Assembly (NCBI GenBank): GCA_963662155.1
Contig: OY759271.1
Span: forward strand, 13,695,898 to 13,759,897
Length of the DNA: 64,000 bases
Reading direction: 5' to 3'
From: Lamellibrachia columna
Taxonomy: Eukaryota; Annelida; Polychaeta; Sabellida; Siboglinidae
This document shows positions 43,701 to 54,507 of this stretch, one piece after another (position 1 is the stretch's first letter; each line of letters begins with the position of its first letter). A model generated the notes under the pieces. The model ran no database searches and was not told the origin of the DNA. It saw nothing but the letters and a program-made list of their open reading frames with translations. The position numbers and the translations under genes were made by a program.

Positions 43701-45285
43701 ATTGGTAGTTCATACGTGACAGTCATGATAGCAGTGTTTACCAAATGCCTCAGGCCAATATGCCATCAATACGCTCGAGATTGTTTAAGGGAACGTCAAA
43801 TGTGTTACCTGAACCAACCACGTCACGCAAATGATGCAATATTCGTTGCATGTTCAAAATGTTGAAGGTCGCATGAATTTAGACCCATGGATAGTTGTGT
43901 TGGTTGTAGAATAGTAGAATATATTGTTATTGTGTATTGGCCCGAGGTCTGCGACCAATACGTGGGTGCTTGATATCTATTATAATTAATATAAACAGCC
44001 CAGATGGCGCTACGTACACTCAAACGGTTTACGTAACGAAGTATTCGCCGCGCGCGCGTGATTTCTGCGATTGTTGAAAGTTAACATTTTATTTACCATA
44101 AAAACCACTAAGAACCCTTGATATAATATTATGGGGTATTTCGAAAAAAATAAAGGCGTTACGTTTCATTCGTAGGGTCGTAGATTAATCCCTGAAAGTT
44201 TGGCGCCAGAGGTGCAAGCCGTCTAGTAGTTAAACGTGAGCATAACCACATACAAACATACGCTAGCTCGATTATAGTTAGATTCTGATTGTTAGCACGT
44301 CATCATCTCGTGTGTCGTTCACGACTACACTGGTACTGTTTTTTCTTTAATGTTTGTACACTTCCCATGAAGTGTGATGTAATGTCCAAAATACGAAATG
44401 TAAAGTTGCGCTTTATGTTTATTTTTGTGCAAGAAGAGATAGACACTGATGCGTAAAATCTTAGTCTTTAAAATGTAGCTCAAATGTCGGCCATCTTGTA
44501 CCCGGAAGTAAAATAATTGTATGTCTCTATTACTTCACTGGTTCGGCCCAGGTGAAAGTTTGTTATGCGTGGGCATATACAATAAGACGGTTGTTGGTGC
44601 ACTCGCCTTGTTCGACCGGATATACCATGGGGATGCACCATCTGTACTAAATAGCCATAGCATCATCATCGCTCCACACAGCGGCCGTGGCAATTTTATC
44701 GTCTAGCGCTACTAGCGCTAGACGATATACCGACCGCTGACCAGTTCTAGAATGAACTCCCAGAGGCAGAAGTTACAATCAGGGAAAGATAACATGAAAG
44801 CAAAGAAGTCAACGCCTTTCGTGTCCGCATCCACACCCCGAGTGAAGAGGGACAGCTGTAAGCTAAGCTAGAAGCCCACGTATAACAAAAGACCGCATGT
44901 AACTGCACTCAGACGCTGCTTCCTTGAGTCGATTCGACCTCGGAGCCGCGAAGACATCTGCTGTGATCATGCGATGTCTTCTGATGCAATTAGTGATGTC
45001 GTTCAATAGTCAACATCGTGATAAAGTACGGTACCCTTGGGAACTCGGTAGTCATGTATGGCCGTCTAAGACAAGTGTGGCTAGGCCACTAAATGCCCGA
45101 CACGTTCACTTTGGTTCGCGATGTAGAATTGCGTCCGTTTCGCTACATACCTTGTTAAATATAATCGGTATTGCTGATCAGCGAATGATTAGTTTACAGT
45201 GCTACGAGGGCATAGGCCAGAATACAGTCTGTTTTGCAGTTTATGCGTGTCACGGAAGACTAAAAATAGTCACTGAACCTCAACT
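40793..45285. other. Mostly non-coding, a few unassigned frames
   Basis: No recognised gene. A CA/CG-rich tract at 41973-42034 (gcacgcatgcacgcacgcgc...) is an irregular microsatellite. Minus-strand frames at 41581-41862 (93 codons) and 42146-42397 (83 codons), and frames on both strands at 43100-43650, are open but show no motif I recognise. A self-complementary ctagcgctactagcgctag lies at 44704-44722. Some of these may be exons of unknown genes, but splice borders were not convincing. Confidence 0.35.
42146..42397 (-). CDS. Unassigned open frame, 83 codons
   Basis: Minus-strand frame with protein-like composition (YAVEVFCSTEVCLVDPTEAG, then EVEFSRFHSRVMSMRYGYS). It has no recognised domain, and the frame is open a few codons further upstream. 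The opposite strand carries two overlapping frames as well, so this may simply be a region of low stop density. Function unknown. Confidence 0.18.
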   Translation of the reverse strand: MLGYAVEVFCSTEVCLVDPTEAGNATTTMQAISTGRLITHPAEVEFSRFHSRVMSMRYGYSCLTIIEKNTANVALAELGYCFS

Positions 45286-46520
45286 ATACACAGCACGTAT
45301 TAAGACGACAGAGATAAATAATGATGCATTAGAGAGACATTTCAGCGTCGAGGAAATAAAGAAGGTAGTAAACAGATTAATACAGAAAAGGCCCCGGGTG
45401 ATGACATTTTTTCAGCAGAAGTAGATAAACGTGGAGGGCAAAGACACGTTGAGACGACATATTATGGAGGGCGGAAGGAAGATGGGTTGCATAAAAAGTA
45501 AGTATAAAAAGCAACAATGCACTAGGAATTGGCCTGCTTGGTGTTGTTGGCAAGATAAGCACGTATTTGCTTAATTTTTTTTCAACTAGAAAATAGGACT
45601 AGTGTATATCAAACTAAAAGAGAATCAGGATAGCTTCAGAGTTGAAAGAGGATGCTCTAATCAGATTTGTGACAGAAGTACGACAGTGTTGCATCCTGTC
45701 CCTATGCCTTTTTAATTTAGCGCTTGGCAACATCCTGGATGGAATTGAAACGGAAAGCCCGCTTGTTGAAATATTCTAAGTAAGCAACTTTGTCATGCTA
45801 GATCTCGAGTTTGCTGATGGCGTAGCCCTGCTGGCTGCATCCGACACAGTGCAGTGGTACATGTGGTTGAGGGATATACTCCACAACAGGTTACACATTT
45901 ACTTAATGTGTGATCTCTTAGACACCACGTAGAAGAGACCAACGGCAACATGGAGTGAGCGATATGACCTGAGTTTCGAAACTGCATCAGGTGAACTGGA
46001 ACCCGGTCCCCTCGATTGAGAGTCTGGCTCTATAACCGCCGAACTATTGCGCCCTACAGTTGCGAGGTGAAATAACAGAGACGCCGAGGAACAGTGAGTA
46101 TGGCGAGAAAGACAACAGCTTAACAAAATACAAAACTGAGACAGGTATAGGCAGCAGCCGCGTCTGCTGCATTAAAATAAACTGCTTTAGCACAGCAGAG
46201 ATATTTCCATAATAACTAAGCTGAATGCATAGAATGCGAAAGTGGCTTTGGATGAAACGATAAAAAAACGTAAATATGTAAAATGGATTTGACGACGTTG
46301 ATGCATACGACCCATATTGGGAATTGTATGGCAGGAAAATGTCTCCAACGTAGAAGTGAGACGACGAACGGGAATTTAGTGAATAAACAGATTGTCGAGG
46401 ATTGAGGTGGGCATGATATGTGTGGAGGGTGGAAGGTAATAGAATAGCTGGGGAAATCGAGCAGCTGGGAATAGGGACACGACCGACAGGGAAACCGATT
46501 AGAAGACTACAGGTGGATTG
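45286..46520 (+). pseudogene. Heavily decayed LINE ORF2 remnant
   Basis: Three stretches in the right order on the plus strand. SVEEIKKVVNRLIQK, then in another frame APGDD and SAEV (about 45340-45425), is the RT N-terminal K--KAPG-D-I--E block. EVRQCCILSLCLFNLAL (about 45675-45725) corresponds to GV-QG--LSP-LFN. FADGVALLAAS at about 45808-45842 is the FADD block with its second Asp replaced by Gly. Near 46400, LRWAGHDMCGGW fits the C-terminal LRW-GH motif. Stops and frameshifts lie throughout. A tRNA-like sequence on the opposite strand (45985-46055) sits within it. Confidence 0.6.
45985..46055 (-). repeat. tRNA-like SINE head
   Basis: On the minus strand box A-like TAGTTCGGCGG (46036-46046) is followed 33 bases on by box B-like GGTTCCAGTTC (45993-46003), with a plausible anticodon arm between (CCAGACTCTCAATCGAGG). 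One or two consensus bases are changed in each box. Probably a tRNA-derived SINE inserted in the LINE remnant; the body and tail are not delimited. Confidence 0.45.
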
Positions 46521-48023
46521 ACTGAGTGAACGAGGCAGATATGAATAAAGGGAGATGTGATGCTACTGGCAGAGGCAATGACAACAACAGTCAGCTCTCT
46601 GTCGTTTTAAGAACATCACGCCAAGTCGAACGTCCATGTTGGAGCGCAGTAGCGCCGTGGTCCAATGGTCGCACTAGCAATCGTTTCGAAGTTCGGGCAA
46701 TTTCGAAAAGCTGTAGGTCCCTTCTGCCAGGCGGAGAAAAAAGATTCAACGCAGGCAGTGAAAGTGTAACCTGTCTTTGACTCATAGTGTTCTATATCTA
46801 CACCCACTGGTTCTTGATCCTTTCCTCTGGGCGTAGTCCGTCGCTGCTTCCCAGTTAGGCGTCGGACAGGCATGTAGTAGGTACGACAACAGTACCGAAG
46901 CTGGCAGGGGTGTAAACTAGAACAATAAATGGGTAGTTATTTACGTCCCCAATTAACGAGATTGATAGATATAAAGCGGACGTCCGAGCCATGAGAAAAC
47001 ACAGTTGAGAGCAATCGCAGCCTCGTGCCTCGTCTGGGTTGTTGGACCCAGCAAGGCGGAAGTGTTAGCTACGTCTCGTCTGTCATATACCCACCCTTGT
47101 GTCCTTCGTTTGAGATTAATGTCTAAGTCTGCAATACCCCATTTGTTTTATTGTAATGTTTCTGACTTAGTGTGCATATTCAATTATTATTATATTATTG
47201 AATTATGTTATTGTAGTGACTAATTTGTGAATAATCACATTGATTACTTCCAAATGAACTGTCGATGTACGTTCTTTAATATTTACTTCTGTTAAATTAA
47301 AAGTTAAACTATATGTTACATTTGTATTAATACTCGCAATTGGTAAGGATATAATGGAAGCCGATTCACTACAACATTCTAAGAATTAGTCGCATTGCGT
47401 CTAGTCGGGTCGTTATGCTGTGTAATTTCGGTCATATTCCCAGCCGGGATCATCGAACAGATAGACGGTTATAGGATATTGTTATGTCTTGTGGTGTCAT
47501 CGGACAGTGATAACACTCCATACTTTCCTATCCACCATGTAAGTCGACAGTTCGTACACGTTAAAAGCGTGTCCTTGATTAGTATGTCGCCATATGTAAG
47601 GGTGCTCTACCTCTTCGTGCCTGGCCGTGCTTGGGCTTCTATAATACAAGCTTGCTGATTTGAAGCGAGTTAGTCCACTGATATATGAGAGACCTGCATA
47701 CACCTCTGAATTCATAATAATTAATACCCCCCTTCCTGACCTGAATTACTTCGAGCAATATTCTTGTCTGTTTTATAAATCTGGTGTCCAAATTTCGCAT
47801 CCTTATAGAAGGACTGATTCTAAAATGGCTGCGAATATTTTGAGTTCCACTAGCCTAGACAGATTGGAAGACTGGTTCATTTTCTTTAACAACGACATGC
47901 TGTTGAAGATTATCTCTGATATTGCTGCTCAATTGTTGCTGCATAGAAATGATATGTAACGAAGAATATAACTTCGCCCATCACAATAATATTGTCCTCG
48001 CCTCGCGCCTAATGTCACAACAA
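46521..48023. other. Non-coding or unassigned
   Basis: A weak tRNA-like motif on the plus strand, TGGTCCAATGG (46658-46668), has no good box B and is not called. A 99-codon plus-strand frame at 47660-47959 lacks recognisable motifs. Nothing else supported. Confidence 0.35.
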
Positions 48024-48718
48024 GGCTAAATTTCAGCAGACTCAATCTGACTATTTAGGACCGTTAATTGTAACTCCAGAAAATTGTTGCTCAGAAAATA
48101 AAGGCAATGAAAGATAATGAATCACCGGGAGTGGATGGAATTCCTCCAAAACTACTAATGGAAACAGTAGAACAAATTATATTCCACTTGCAAGAGTATT
48201 CAACTTATCATTAAAAGAGGGAGTTGTTCCTTTTTAATGGAAAGAAGCAAACATGTTACCATTATTTAAAAAGGGTTCGAGAAATAAGTCAGAGAATTAC
48301 AGACCAGTGAGTTTAACGTCAGTGATTAGTAAATTACCAGAAGGGTTAATTAAAGACCATGTGGTGGACTTCTTTGTTAGGCATAAATTATTAAATTCAT
48401 GTCAACATGGATTCCTAAATGCGAGGTCATGCTTATGTTATGTTTTTTGGAAGAAATTACTAAGTAGATTGACGAGGGATCGCCAGTAGATATTATCTAC
48501 TTAGATTTTCAGAAAGCTTTTGATAAAGTGCCACATCAAAGATTACTATTTAAATTAAAAGCCCATGGTATCGGGGATGGCTTAATTGACTGGACAGAAG
48601 AATGGCTGACTGACAGAAGACAGCGTGTTGTAGTAGATGGAGAAGTTTCAAACTGGAAATCAGTTTTGAGTGGGGTACCACAAGGATCAGTATTATGACG
48701 TTTATTATTCTTAATACA

Positions 48719-48806
<88 letters not shown>

Positions 48807-48836
48807 TAAATAAATATATATATATTTATATTTATT

Positions 48837-48910
<74 letters not shown>

Positions 48911-48926
48911 TGTATTAAGAATAATA

Positions 48927-49005
<79 letters not shown>

Positions 49006-49935
49006 ATGACTTGGACGACAATATAACAAGTAACGTTCTCAAATTTGCAGATGACACAAAAGTGTTTAGAAAGGTTAACACTCATAAACAGCATTTATAA
49101 AACGATCTAGACAGATTAGTGAAATGGTCTGAGAAATGGCAGATGTTGTTCAATTTTGAGAAATGTAAATGCCTACATACAGGACATGGGAACTTGGATG
49201 TAAACTGTAAAATGGGAGATACTGTTCTGGTTACTACTGTAAAAGAAAAGGAGGAGTGACAATAAGTGCTGATATGAAAGTTTCAGAGCAGTGTGGTATT
49301 GCAGCTTCAAAGGGTAATCAAATTCTTGGGTTGATTAGGAAAAACATAACTTACAAGAATAAAAGGCTAATTATACCTCTGTATAAAGCAATAGTTATAC
49401 CTCATTTAGAATACTGTATACAAGCATGGAGACCATATCGTAAGAACGATATAGATACACTTGAACGCATGCATAGGAGAGCAAGTGAAATTATTCCAGA
49501 ACTGAGATACCTTAATTATGAAGAACGCCTGACAGAATGTGGTTTAACAACTCTAGAGACAAGGAGGTTAAGAGGAGATCAGATTGAAGTTTTTAAGATA
49601 TTGAACGGGTATAGAAATATTGATAGAAATATGTTTTTCTCTCTAAATAAAGATGTTAGCAGAGCTAGAGGACATGAGGAAAAGTTAGTAAACGATCAGT
49701 GTAGATTGGATATCAGGAAGTACTCATTCTCACAGAGGACAGTAAATGAATAGAACAAATTGCCTACGGATTGTATAACCGCTAAGCGTGAATATGTTTA
49801 AAAACAAGTTGGACACATATCTCAGGAGGGCGGGTTACACGTAGACGAACACTGATGGACTCTCGATAAGACAATGGCTTCCTGGTCCACTTGCCATCTG
49901 GGCCTTTGGCTTGGATGGCAAATCTTGTTAAATCT
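48024..49935 (+). mobile_element. CR1-like copy G, 5'-truncated, frame-broken
   Basis: Plus-strand copy from AKFQ--QSDYLGPLIVTPE (48026) through GVDGIPP, LFKKGSRNKSENYRPVSL (48260-48315), YLDFQKAFDKVPH (48500-48540) and VPQGSVL (about 48670-48695). It is then interrupted by a 310-bp microsatellite structure and resumes with [18 protein letters not shown] (49000-49060) and ISADMKVSEQCGIAASK, to the C-terminal FSQRTVNE. It ends with the inverted tail aaatcttgttaaatctt at 49920-49937. Several indels (for example after TPE at 48080 and near 48170) and stops show it is inactive. Older than D and H, younger than E. Confidence 0.85.
48700..49003. repeat. Inverted CA/TG microsatellite pair plus (TA)n inside CR1 copy G
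   Basis: Intact copies read attattcttaatttatatcaatgac here. In copy G ttattattcttaatacacaaacac leads into (CA)n (48718-48804), then aaataaataaatatata, then (TG)n (48849-48905). Next comes gtgtttgtgtattaagaataataa, the exact reverse complement of the left border, and (TA)n (48930-49002) before tatcaatgac. So about 26 bases of RT sequence plus the CA array were copied in inverted orientation, forming a hairpin with arms of about 110 bp. Confidence 0.9.
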
Positions 49936-50096
49936 TAAATCTAAACACCCATAGCAACGTTTGTCAACGCTTAGTGGTTTTAACAGGTTTTCATTGGTTA
50001 TACAGATTGCCTTCAAACATCACCCTTTGATGGTATATTTTAAACAAGTATTTTAAAATGAAGTTACTTTGGAGCAGGCTGCACACACTAGCACAT

Positions 50097-50217
50097 ACTG
50101 ACTGATTGACTGATTGACTGATTGGCTGACTGACTGACTGACTGACTCACCCACCCACCCACCCACCCACCCACCCACCCACCCACCCACCCACCCACCC
50201 ACTCACTCACTCACTCA
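50097..50217 (+). repeat. (ACTG)n / (ACCC)n / (ACTC)n microsatellite
   Basis: Three tetranucleotide blocks in sequence: actg/attg at 50097-50147, accc at 50148-50200, actc at 50200-50217. Each block differs from the previous by one base, again a pattern of mutation followed by expansion. Confidence 0.95.
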
Positions 50218-50507
50218 TCTACTTAATAATTTTAGTTCTTTTTGACGCATACGGCAGGCACAAGACTTCTCAACTTCTGTCGGTCTGTAGCTTGTTTGGC
50301 AATGATGTTTACATTTAGCAATAATTAATGTAGAGTTTAACCTTCTTTAGGACGGGTAAACTCTAAACAGGCTTATCAATTCTGCGCAAAGCCAAATGCT
50401 CTGGATGGCATGTGGACAAGAAACCAACCTATTGGCTTATCGAAAGTCCAACCATTTTCATTTATGTGCGGGCCGTCCTTTATGAGGCGCCGTAGCGGCC
50501 AAAAGGG

Positions 50508-50765
50508 TCGAGTCCTGCGCGAACCGTCGAGTCCTGCGCGAACCGTCGAGTTCTGTCTGCGAGAACCGTCGAGTCCTGCGCGAACCGTCGAGTCCTGCGC
50601 GAACCGTCGAGTCCTGCGCGACCCGTCGAGACCTGCGCGAACCGTCGAGTCCTGCGCGAACCGTCGAGTCCTGCGCGAACGAGATACTCTGCGTGAACCG
50701 TCGAGTCCTGCGCGAACGAGATACTCTGCGCGAACCGTCGAGTCCTGCGCGAACGAGATACTCTG
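50508..50765 (+). repeat. 19-bp subrepeats of the left fold-back arm
   Basis: About 13 head-to-tail copies of gagtcctgcgcgaaccgtc. Variants are gttctgtctgcgagaaccgtc, gagacctgcgcgaaccgtc and a longer form ending gaacgagatactctgcg that recurs three times. The matching array in the right arm is 54731-54936 in reverse orientation with about 10 units, so copy number differs between the arms. Confidence 0.95.
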
Positions 50766-50974
50766 GTTACCACTGAAAATAGCGTTGCCGTTGTAGGATG
50801 TGCAGCGAAGCAATGCCGCAAAAAGCATAATATAATATAATATAATATATTACTCAGAGTACAGTGAATGGAAAAAATCCCATAAATGTGCTAAAAAAAA
50901 CTCAATTGATAGTTAAAACGACAATGCCACGAGACGGTCTGCAGAACACAACGAATTCAGTGCAACTTCGTGTG

Positions 50975-51045
50975 AGCTGTCGTGACTTAGCGGTAGAGCA
51001 TTCGATTTATTTTTGGAGGGTCCTGGGTTCAATCCGCGGTATGTC
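50975..51045 (+). ncRNA. tRNA-like pol III promoter unit in left fold-back arm
   Basis: Box A TGACTTAGCGG (50983-50993) followed by gtagagcattcga, and box B GGTTCAATCC (51026-51035), with 32 bases between them. This layout resembles a tRNA D-arm and T-arm. The copy in the right arm (minus strand) has box A TGGCTTAGCGG, a better match to the consensus. A third, truncated copy of the box B side is at 51499-51518. Box B lies on the side nearer the element centre in both arms. I see no complete acceptor stem, so this is a tRNA-derived promoter or SINE head and not a working tRNA gene. Whether it is transcribed is unknown. Confidence 0.5.
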
Positions 51046-51515
51046 TGATTTATGTTTTTTCTCGTTTAATGTTATTATTATTATTATTTTATCAATTATT
51101 ATTATTTTATTTATATTCGCTTTCGTTTAATTTCATATAATTATCACATGTTGTGCATTAAAAGTACATGTCAAAAGAAATAAATATATATATATATAAA
51201 TATACACATGTCGTGCAGTAAAGTACATGTAAAACAAGTTAGAATAAATATATATGTATATATATGTATATATATATATATATATACATATATATTTATT
51301 CTAATATATATTTATTCTGCACGACATATGTATATTTATATATATATTTATTTCTTTTGACATGTGCTTTTAATGCACAACATGTGATAATTATATGAAA
51401 TTAAACGAAAGCGAATATTGGCGTAAATAAAATAATAATAATTGATAACATAATAATAATAATAATAATAACATTAAACGAGAAAAAACGTAAATCAGAC
51501 ATACCGCGGATTGAA

Positions 51516-51585
<70 letters not shown>

Positions 51586-51776
51586 TATATACATATATAT
51601 GTATTCTAACTTGTTTTACATGTGATAATTATATTAAATTAAACGAAAGCGAATATTGGACTAAATAAAATAATAATAATTGAGAAAATAATAATAACAT
51701 TAAACGAGAAAAACATAAATCAGACATACCGCTGATTGAACCCAGGTCCCTCCAAACATAAATCGAACGCTCTACC
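51046..51776. repeat. Centre of the fold-back: AT-rich inverted copies
   Basis: The segment ttctcgtttaatgttatt...cgctttcgtttaatttcatataattatcacatg (51057-51150) is inverted twice: at about 51360-51480 (near-complete) and at about 51620-51720. Between the two inverted copies is a (TA)n run at 51517-51600. So the right arm is partly duplicated next to the centre. The axis of the original palindrome lies in the tatatgtatatatat stretch at about 51250-51296. Stable long hairpins are expected. Confidence 0.85.
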
Positions 51777-54499
51777 CAGTGGCGGATCAACCAATAGGCA
51801 CTATAGGCACGTACCTAGGGCCCACGAAGGCAGGGGCCCACGAAAATAGCCGAGCATATTTTTGTAGACTGAATGTTCCCGAAAACCTGTTTTGGCGTAT
51901 CCTGATGTAGGCCTTACATGTTTTAATGTTTCTACAGACATTATAGAGGTGTTATTAAGGAGTGATCATTATTTATCGTGGAGCGAGTGAGGTGGAAGTA
52001 TTGGCTGTATTTGAAATCCAACTCACCCCCAAATCCTGTGCACTAAAAACTGAGCCATGCCTTCATTCCTTGGTTCCCCTCCTGATAAATTATGGCCGCT
52101 CCCTGTTTTCAGCTTTGCATTCTGAAAAGTGCTCAGGAATTGACAGATCATTTTACAAGAAACCCACCATCACAGGACTTGGACAAGGATCTTCACAAAT
52201 CGGCGAGATCGTACACGTTCAAGACAAAATACGTACAACGGAAATTCTTTGTTCGATGGCTTGCTAACGAGGAGAGTGTAACGATGGACTGGTTGGTATA
52301 TTCTCCATCAACTGGAAATATGCATTGTTATGTATGTAAGCTATTCAGGAGCGGAAGTGATAGCTTTTCTCTTAATGGTTTCAATGACTGGGTAAAATGC
52401 GCACAGAATCACGACACATCAGCGTAGCGATAGTCACATAGTAGCTGTAAAGAAGGGGTTCGAAAATGCCAAAGCGCACCATGTTGATTCTGCGATCGCA
52501 AAGCAGCTGGAGAATGAACAGCAATACTGGATCGAACTTCTCAAGCGTATCGTTGCCGTTGTTACCTTCTTGGCAGAGAGAGGACACCCGTTCCGAGGCC
52601 ACACCGAATTGTTTGGGCAGAAGTACAATGGTAACTACTTAGGCTTGTTAGAGTTTCTCTCACAGTTCGTCCCTTTTCTGGCCGAACATATTCGCCGATA
52701 TGGAAATAAAGGAAGAGGTCATGTATCATATATCTCTTCAACAATATGTGAAGAATTCTTCAAGCTGTTATCGGACAGGGTGAAAGCGAAAATAATTGCT
52801 GAAATAAAGAAGGCGAAGTACTACTCTATCAGCATAGATTCCACACCTGATATAACACACATCTATCAACTGAGCATCGTCATGCGATACGTTAGGATTG
52901 ACGGACAACCCGTGGAACACTTCCTGGCCTTCATAGACATTGAGAAACACGAGAGGAAATACTTGTTCGAAACACTCAAGTCTTTCCTAGACGAATGCAG
53001 AATAAAGCTTGAGGATTCCCGTGGACAAATGTATGACAATGCGAGAAATATGTATGGAACTTATTCTGGAGCCCAGGCACGATTTCACCAGGTGAACTCT
53101 CTCGCTGAATGGGTATCATGCGCAGGGCATAGCCTACATTTAGTTGAGACCGCAGCGGCCGAATCCAGCACTGATGGGGTCAGGTTTTTCGCCATCGTTC
53201 AGCGACTTTACACATTCTTGACAGCCTCGCCACAAAGGTGGTCGAAACTATTAGAGAACCTACCGAAACAGTCTCCAGTGGTAAAGAGACTATCAGAAAC
53301 ACGATGGTCTGCTCGAGCAGATGCCGTGAAGGCGCTGGCATCAAACTACAAAGTACTACAAAACTCTGTTGACGCGATAGCTAGAAATTCTACCCAACCT
53401 CCACTTGTCGTGCTCGAACCAATGTCTTTGGTGAGCAAGCTCTCTGAATATCGTCCTTATGTGCATTGTGTGGAACAACATCTTGGACCGAGTTAACAAG
53501 GCATTGCAAGCTCCAGGAATTGAGATCGGTTCAGTGGTTATGCATTACCGTGTCTTGCTGGAACACATCCATTCTTTGCGTGACTCAGAAAGGTTCGATC
53601 GATTCGAGAATGAAGCAAAGTCAGTTGCACCAGGACTTGATTACGATGATGAAAACAAGCGAGCAAAGAAGAGAAAGTTGTTCCACGACGAAACATCAGA
53701 AGAGGTAAAAGTGAGCGACTGTCGAGAGAACTTCCGAGTGAACACCTACCTAGTCATCATTGACAGATTACTCTCCGAAATCAAGAAACAGAAGGCCGCC
53801 TACACGAATGTCTATGAACGTTTCGGGGAGATTCGATCTCTCGCCGACAGCGATATCCCCTCGAAGTGCGAAGAGCTCACTCGGTATTACGATACTGATA
53901 TTACGCCTGATTTTGAGAAGGAATTCCGTCTCTTCACAAAATATGGAGACTTCGATACAGGTGCCGAGATGATAACCTTTCTTCATGAAAATAAGCTGAT
54001 TACCAGTTTCCCTATCTTTCACATTGCGCTACGGATATATCTGTAAATTTTCGGCTCAAGCTGCGAAGGCGAGCGATCTTTCTTTGTACTGAAACATCAA
54101 AGACTACCAACGTTCCACGATGGGTCAATCGTGCTTGTCGGCACTGTCATTTTTAGCCATAGAGTCGGAAATGATGCGTTCACTCTTGGTTGATGACATT
54201 ATTAGCTCGTTTGCCATCAAGGAAATACGCAAGGTAAACATGTAGACTACGCATCGCTAAGCCTTAGGTGTGAGATGGTGTTAGTCGACTTCAACAATCG
54301 CTACCAGCCTACCGTACACCACGACAATATCTGCGATCGGTAATTTGCAATTGTTGACTTTTAAAAGAACTGTTCGTGTATTAGCTTTATTGATGATATA
54401 AATAGTGAAATGCTAACTTGAAAATCTTGTCGTGGGTATACTTGGGGCCCACGAAAGTGCCGGGTGCCTAGGGCCCACGAATGTCTTAATCCGCCACTG
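51777..54499 (+). mobile_element. hAT transposon, 2723 bp, 8-bp TSD, nested in fold-back arm
   Basis: Begins CAGTGGCGGATCAACC and ends TTAATCCGCCACTG, giving an 11-bp perfect terminal inverted repeat. Flanking duplications GCTCTACC are perfect (51769-51776 and 54500-54507). Subterminal motifs cctagggcccacgaa occur near both ends in opposite orientation (about 51817-51833, 54466-54480) plus further gggcccacgaa copies inside, likely transposase binding sites. It contains one transposase pseudogene. The target duplication lies in the tRNA-like unit: GGTAGAGC on the minus strand begins with the last two bases of box A. Confidence 0.92.
52092..54245 (+). pseudogene. ZMYM1/TTF-type hAT transposase, frame-broken
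   Basis: Encodes the enzyme that cuts and inserts the surrounding hAT element. Order of parts: a TTF-type finger (YVQRKFFVRWLANEES, NMHCYVCKLF with C-x2-C, GFNDWVKCAQNH) at 52230-52425; then, after a frameshift at about 52425-52440, the DUF4371-type region AVKKGFENAK to FFKLLSDRVK. The RNase H-like core has YYSISIDSTPDITH (first Asp, about 52820-52860) and GQMYDNARNMYGTYSGAQAR (second Asp, about 53020-53080), then EWVSCAGHSLHLVE. A second frameshift falls near 53460-53496. A TAA at 54044-54046 and another frameshift near 54120 break the C-terminal dimerisation block, where CEGERSF (catalytic Glu region) and LAIESEMMRSLLVDD are seen. Stop at 54243. At least three frameshifts and one nonsense codon: inactive, but few enough to be recent. 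Confidence 0.85.
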
Positions 54500-54507
54500 G
54501 CTCTACC

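Noticed and set aside
46648..46705. tRNA-like sequence on the plus strand
   Set aside because: Box A-like TGGTCCAATGG is good, but there is no acceptable box B or T-arm at the right distance.
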